A stretch of 6,424 bases of DNA from Actinomycetota bacterium (GTDB lineage Bacteria; Actinomycetota; Thermoleophilia; Solirubrobacterales; Solirubrobacteraceae), in NCBI GenBank assembly GCA_005888335.1, contig VAWY01000214.1:1-6424 (forward strand). Reading direction: 5' to 3'. The translations under genes were made by a program, and so were the position numbers. This document shows, piece by piece, positions 5,911 through 6,424 of the stretch (its first letter is position 1; each line of letters begins with the position of its first letter). The notes beneath the pieces were generated by a model. The model was given only the letters and a program-made list of their open reading frames with translations, was not told the origin of the DNA and did not search any database.

Positions 5911-6045
5911 CGGCGCTATCCAACACTGCCCGGGAGGCGCCGCTACGTCGGTTCGACGATTTCTCACCTAACGTCAAGCGACAGGAGTAGCGTTGGGCGG
6001 CGGGGAGACCGCAAGTCCCCGCGCCGCCACAGGAGGTTCTCCCCG
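5911..6045. promoter_or_regulatory. Divergent intergenic region between fabD and the secreted-protein gene
   Basis: This 135-bp stretch lies between two genes that point away from each other, so it should hold the promoters of both. A TTGACG on the minus strand (5977-5972) resembles a -35 box toward fabD, but no good -10 lies 16-18 nt further on. On the plus strand TAACGT (5969-5974) and TAGCGT (5988-5993) are weak -10 candidates without convincing -35 partners. The role is inferred from gene orientation; the exact promoters are unresolved. Confidence 0.4.
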
Positions 6046-6049
6046 ATGA
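5993..6049 (+). CDS. Possible leader ORF (uORF) overlapping the secreted-protein start
   Basis: A TTG at 5993-5995 sits 5 nt after a Shine-Dalgarno-like ACAGGAG (5981-5987) and opens an 18-codon frame reading MGGGETASPRAATGGSPR. It ends at a TGA (6047-6049) that overlaps the ATG of the downstream gene as ATGA. An in-frame TAA at 5969-5971 closes the frame upstream. Translating it would open the hairpin at 5996-6028 and bring ribosomes to the downstream start, the usual layout of translational coupling. The peptide has no recognisable family. TTG is also the fabF start here, so it is a usable start in this genome. In GC-rich DNA a short open frame of this kind can occur by chance. Confidence 0.3.
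   Translation: MGGGETASPRAATGGSPR
5996..6028 (+). promoter_or_regulatory. Stable leader hairpin with a possible alternative fold
   Basis: The arms GGCGGCG (5996-6002) and CGCCGCC (6022-6028) pair over 7 bp. Inside, GGG/CCC and GAC/GTC add 6 bp, with a bulged G6021 and A6006 and a CGCAA loop (6010-6014). The hairpin ends 2 nt before the Shine-Dalgarno AGGAGG. The segment GGGGAGA (6002-6008) is also exactly complementary to TCTCCCC (6038-6044), between the Shine-Dalgarno and the ATG. With a bulged T, two more pairs would cover the last GG of the Shine-Dalgarno. The two folds exclude each other. It matches no riboswitch class I recognise. Confidence 0.5.
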
Positions 6050-6424
6050 CCGCCCCGATGCGTGGGGCCGCGACCGCGCTTTTGGTCGCGCTGGTCGCCG
6101 CCGTCGCTCCAGCCGCGAGCTCGGCCATGCCCGTGTTCGACGCGGCCCCGCCGGTTTCGGCGCCCACCCACTCGACGCTCGGCCTGCACTCGCCGGCCGC
6201 CCTGCCCACGCCGTGCCCGCCCGGTCAGCCCGGCGCGCCGAATTGCGCACCGCCCGGCAACAACCCGAACCCGCCGGGCAACGGCCCCAACCCGAACCCG
6301 CCGGGCAACGGCACCCACCCGACGCCGCCCGACCAGGGGACCACCCCAACTCCCCCGCACAACGGAACCAACCCGCACCCGCCCGGCAACGGCCCCGACC
6401 CCCTCCCGCCCGACCACGGCACCA
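6046..6424 (+). CDS. Secreted Pro/Gly/Asn-rich repeat protein (3' end outside window)
   Basis: The gene starts at ATG 6046 with a strong AGGAGG (6031-6036) 9 nt upstream; 126 codons are visible and the frame runs off the window. Residues 1-27 form a Sec-type signal peptide: a short basic n-region (R6), a hydrophobic core (AATALLVALVAAVAP, 8-22) and a likely signal-peptidase I site after SSA (25-27). About 40 residues of low complexity follow. A short segment with two cysteines (C57 and C67, which could form a disulphide) leads into nine-residue repeats of the form PP-x-x-G-[T/P]-x-P-x from residue 76 to the edge. Such tracts usually form extended, exposed stalks or linkers outside the membrane. 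No catalytic domain is visible in the part shown, and I do not recognise the family. It is transcribed divergently from the FAS operon, so a functional link is not implied. Confidence 0.75.
   Translation, partial: MTAPMRGAATALLVALVAAVAPAASSAMPVFDAAPPVSAPTHSTLGLHSPAALPTPCPPGQPGAPNCAPPGNNPNPPGNGPNPNPPGNGTHPTPPDQGTTPTPPHNGTNPHPPGNGPDPLPPDHGT
6271..6424 (+). repeat. 27-bp in-frame tandem repeats
   Basis: Five full 27-bp units (6271-6297, 6298-6324, 6325-6351, 6352-6378, 6379-6405) and a sixth cut by the window edge encode the peptides PPGNGPNPN, PPGNGTHPT, PPDQGTTPT, PPHNGTNPH, PPGNGPDPL and PPDHGT. A shorter 7-residue unit, PPGNNPN (6250-6270), precedes them. Units 1 and 2 are nearly identical at the DNA level, while later ones have diverged at third positions and at the variable residues. 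This suggests old duplication with selection on the PP and G positions. Confidence 0.85.

Noticed and set aside
5911..5967. Longer FabD starting at GTG 5967
   Set aside because: It would add 19 residues with no resemblance to FabD N-termini and has no properly spaced Shine-Dalgarno. The GTG at 5910 gives the family N-terminus, though a start-site experiment would be needed to be certain.
5996..6028. Known riboswitch (for example c-di-GMP or c-di-AMP class)
   Set aside because: The leader is short, and I could not match the conserved core of any class I know. Only a hairpin and an alternative pairing can be supported.
5117..6349. Upstream extension of the fabH frame
   Set aside because: The frame stays open by GC bias through fabD and the divergent region. 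FabH homology begins exactly at the GTG at 5116, which overlaps the fabD stop.
6225..6422. Minus-strand frames reading Gly/Val-rich repeats opposite the secreted protein
   Set aside because: They mirror the 27-bp repeats on the opposite strand. The plus frame has a signal peptide, a strong Shine-Dalgarno and an ATG, so it is the coding one.

Overview
The window is very GC-rich bacterial DNA, dense with genes that start on GTG or TTG and overlap by 4 nt. It is dominated by one minus-strand operon for type II fatty-acid synthesis (FAS II). The base composition, the PccB/AccD5-type carboxyltransferase inside the cluster and the MabA-like FabG point to an actinobacterium. A deep lineage such as the Thermoleophilia/Solirubrobacterales is plausible, but that placement is inference and nothing in the window proves it.

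Layout, following minus-strand transcription from right to left: fabD (malonyl-CoA:ACP transacylase, about 5910-5113), fabH (KAS III, 5116-4157), a 54-nt spacer with two hairpins, fabG (ketoacyl-ACP reductase, 4102-3428), acpP (acyl carrier protein, 3414-3163), fabF (KAS II, 3166-1991), an acyl-CoA carboxylase carboxyltransferase (1987-662), a 64-nt spacer with a second copy of the two-hairpin element, and a TetR-family regulator (597 to beyond the left edge). Together the genes can supply malonyl-CoA (carboxyltransferase, needing a biotinylated subunit encoded elsewhere), load it on ACP (FabD), start chains (FabH), elongate them (FabF) and carry out the first reduction (FabG). No dehydratase (FabZ/HadAB) or enoyl reductase (FabI/InhA) lies in the window.

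To the right of fabD is a 135-bp divergent region and then, on the plus strand from 6046, the 5' part of a gene for a secreted Pro/Gly/Asn-rich protein built of 9-residue tandem repeats; it runs off the right edge.

Two things are not explained by standard annotation. (1) A paired-hairpin element occurs twice, each time directly after a stop codon inside the operon (619-658 and 4114-4157). One hairpin is almost identical in sequence, while the other has different stem sequence but the same fold. (2) The leader of the secreted-protein gene holds a strong hairpin, a possible alternative pairing that would cover the Shine-Dalgarno, and an 18-codon upstream ORF whose stop overlaps the ATG of the main gene. 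No tRNA, rRNA, CRISPR array, insertion sequence or U-tract terminator was seen.
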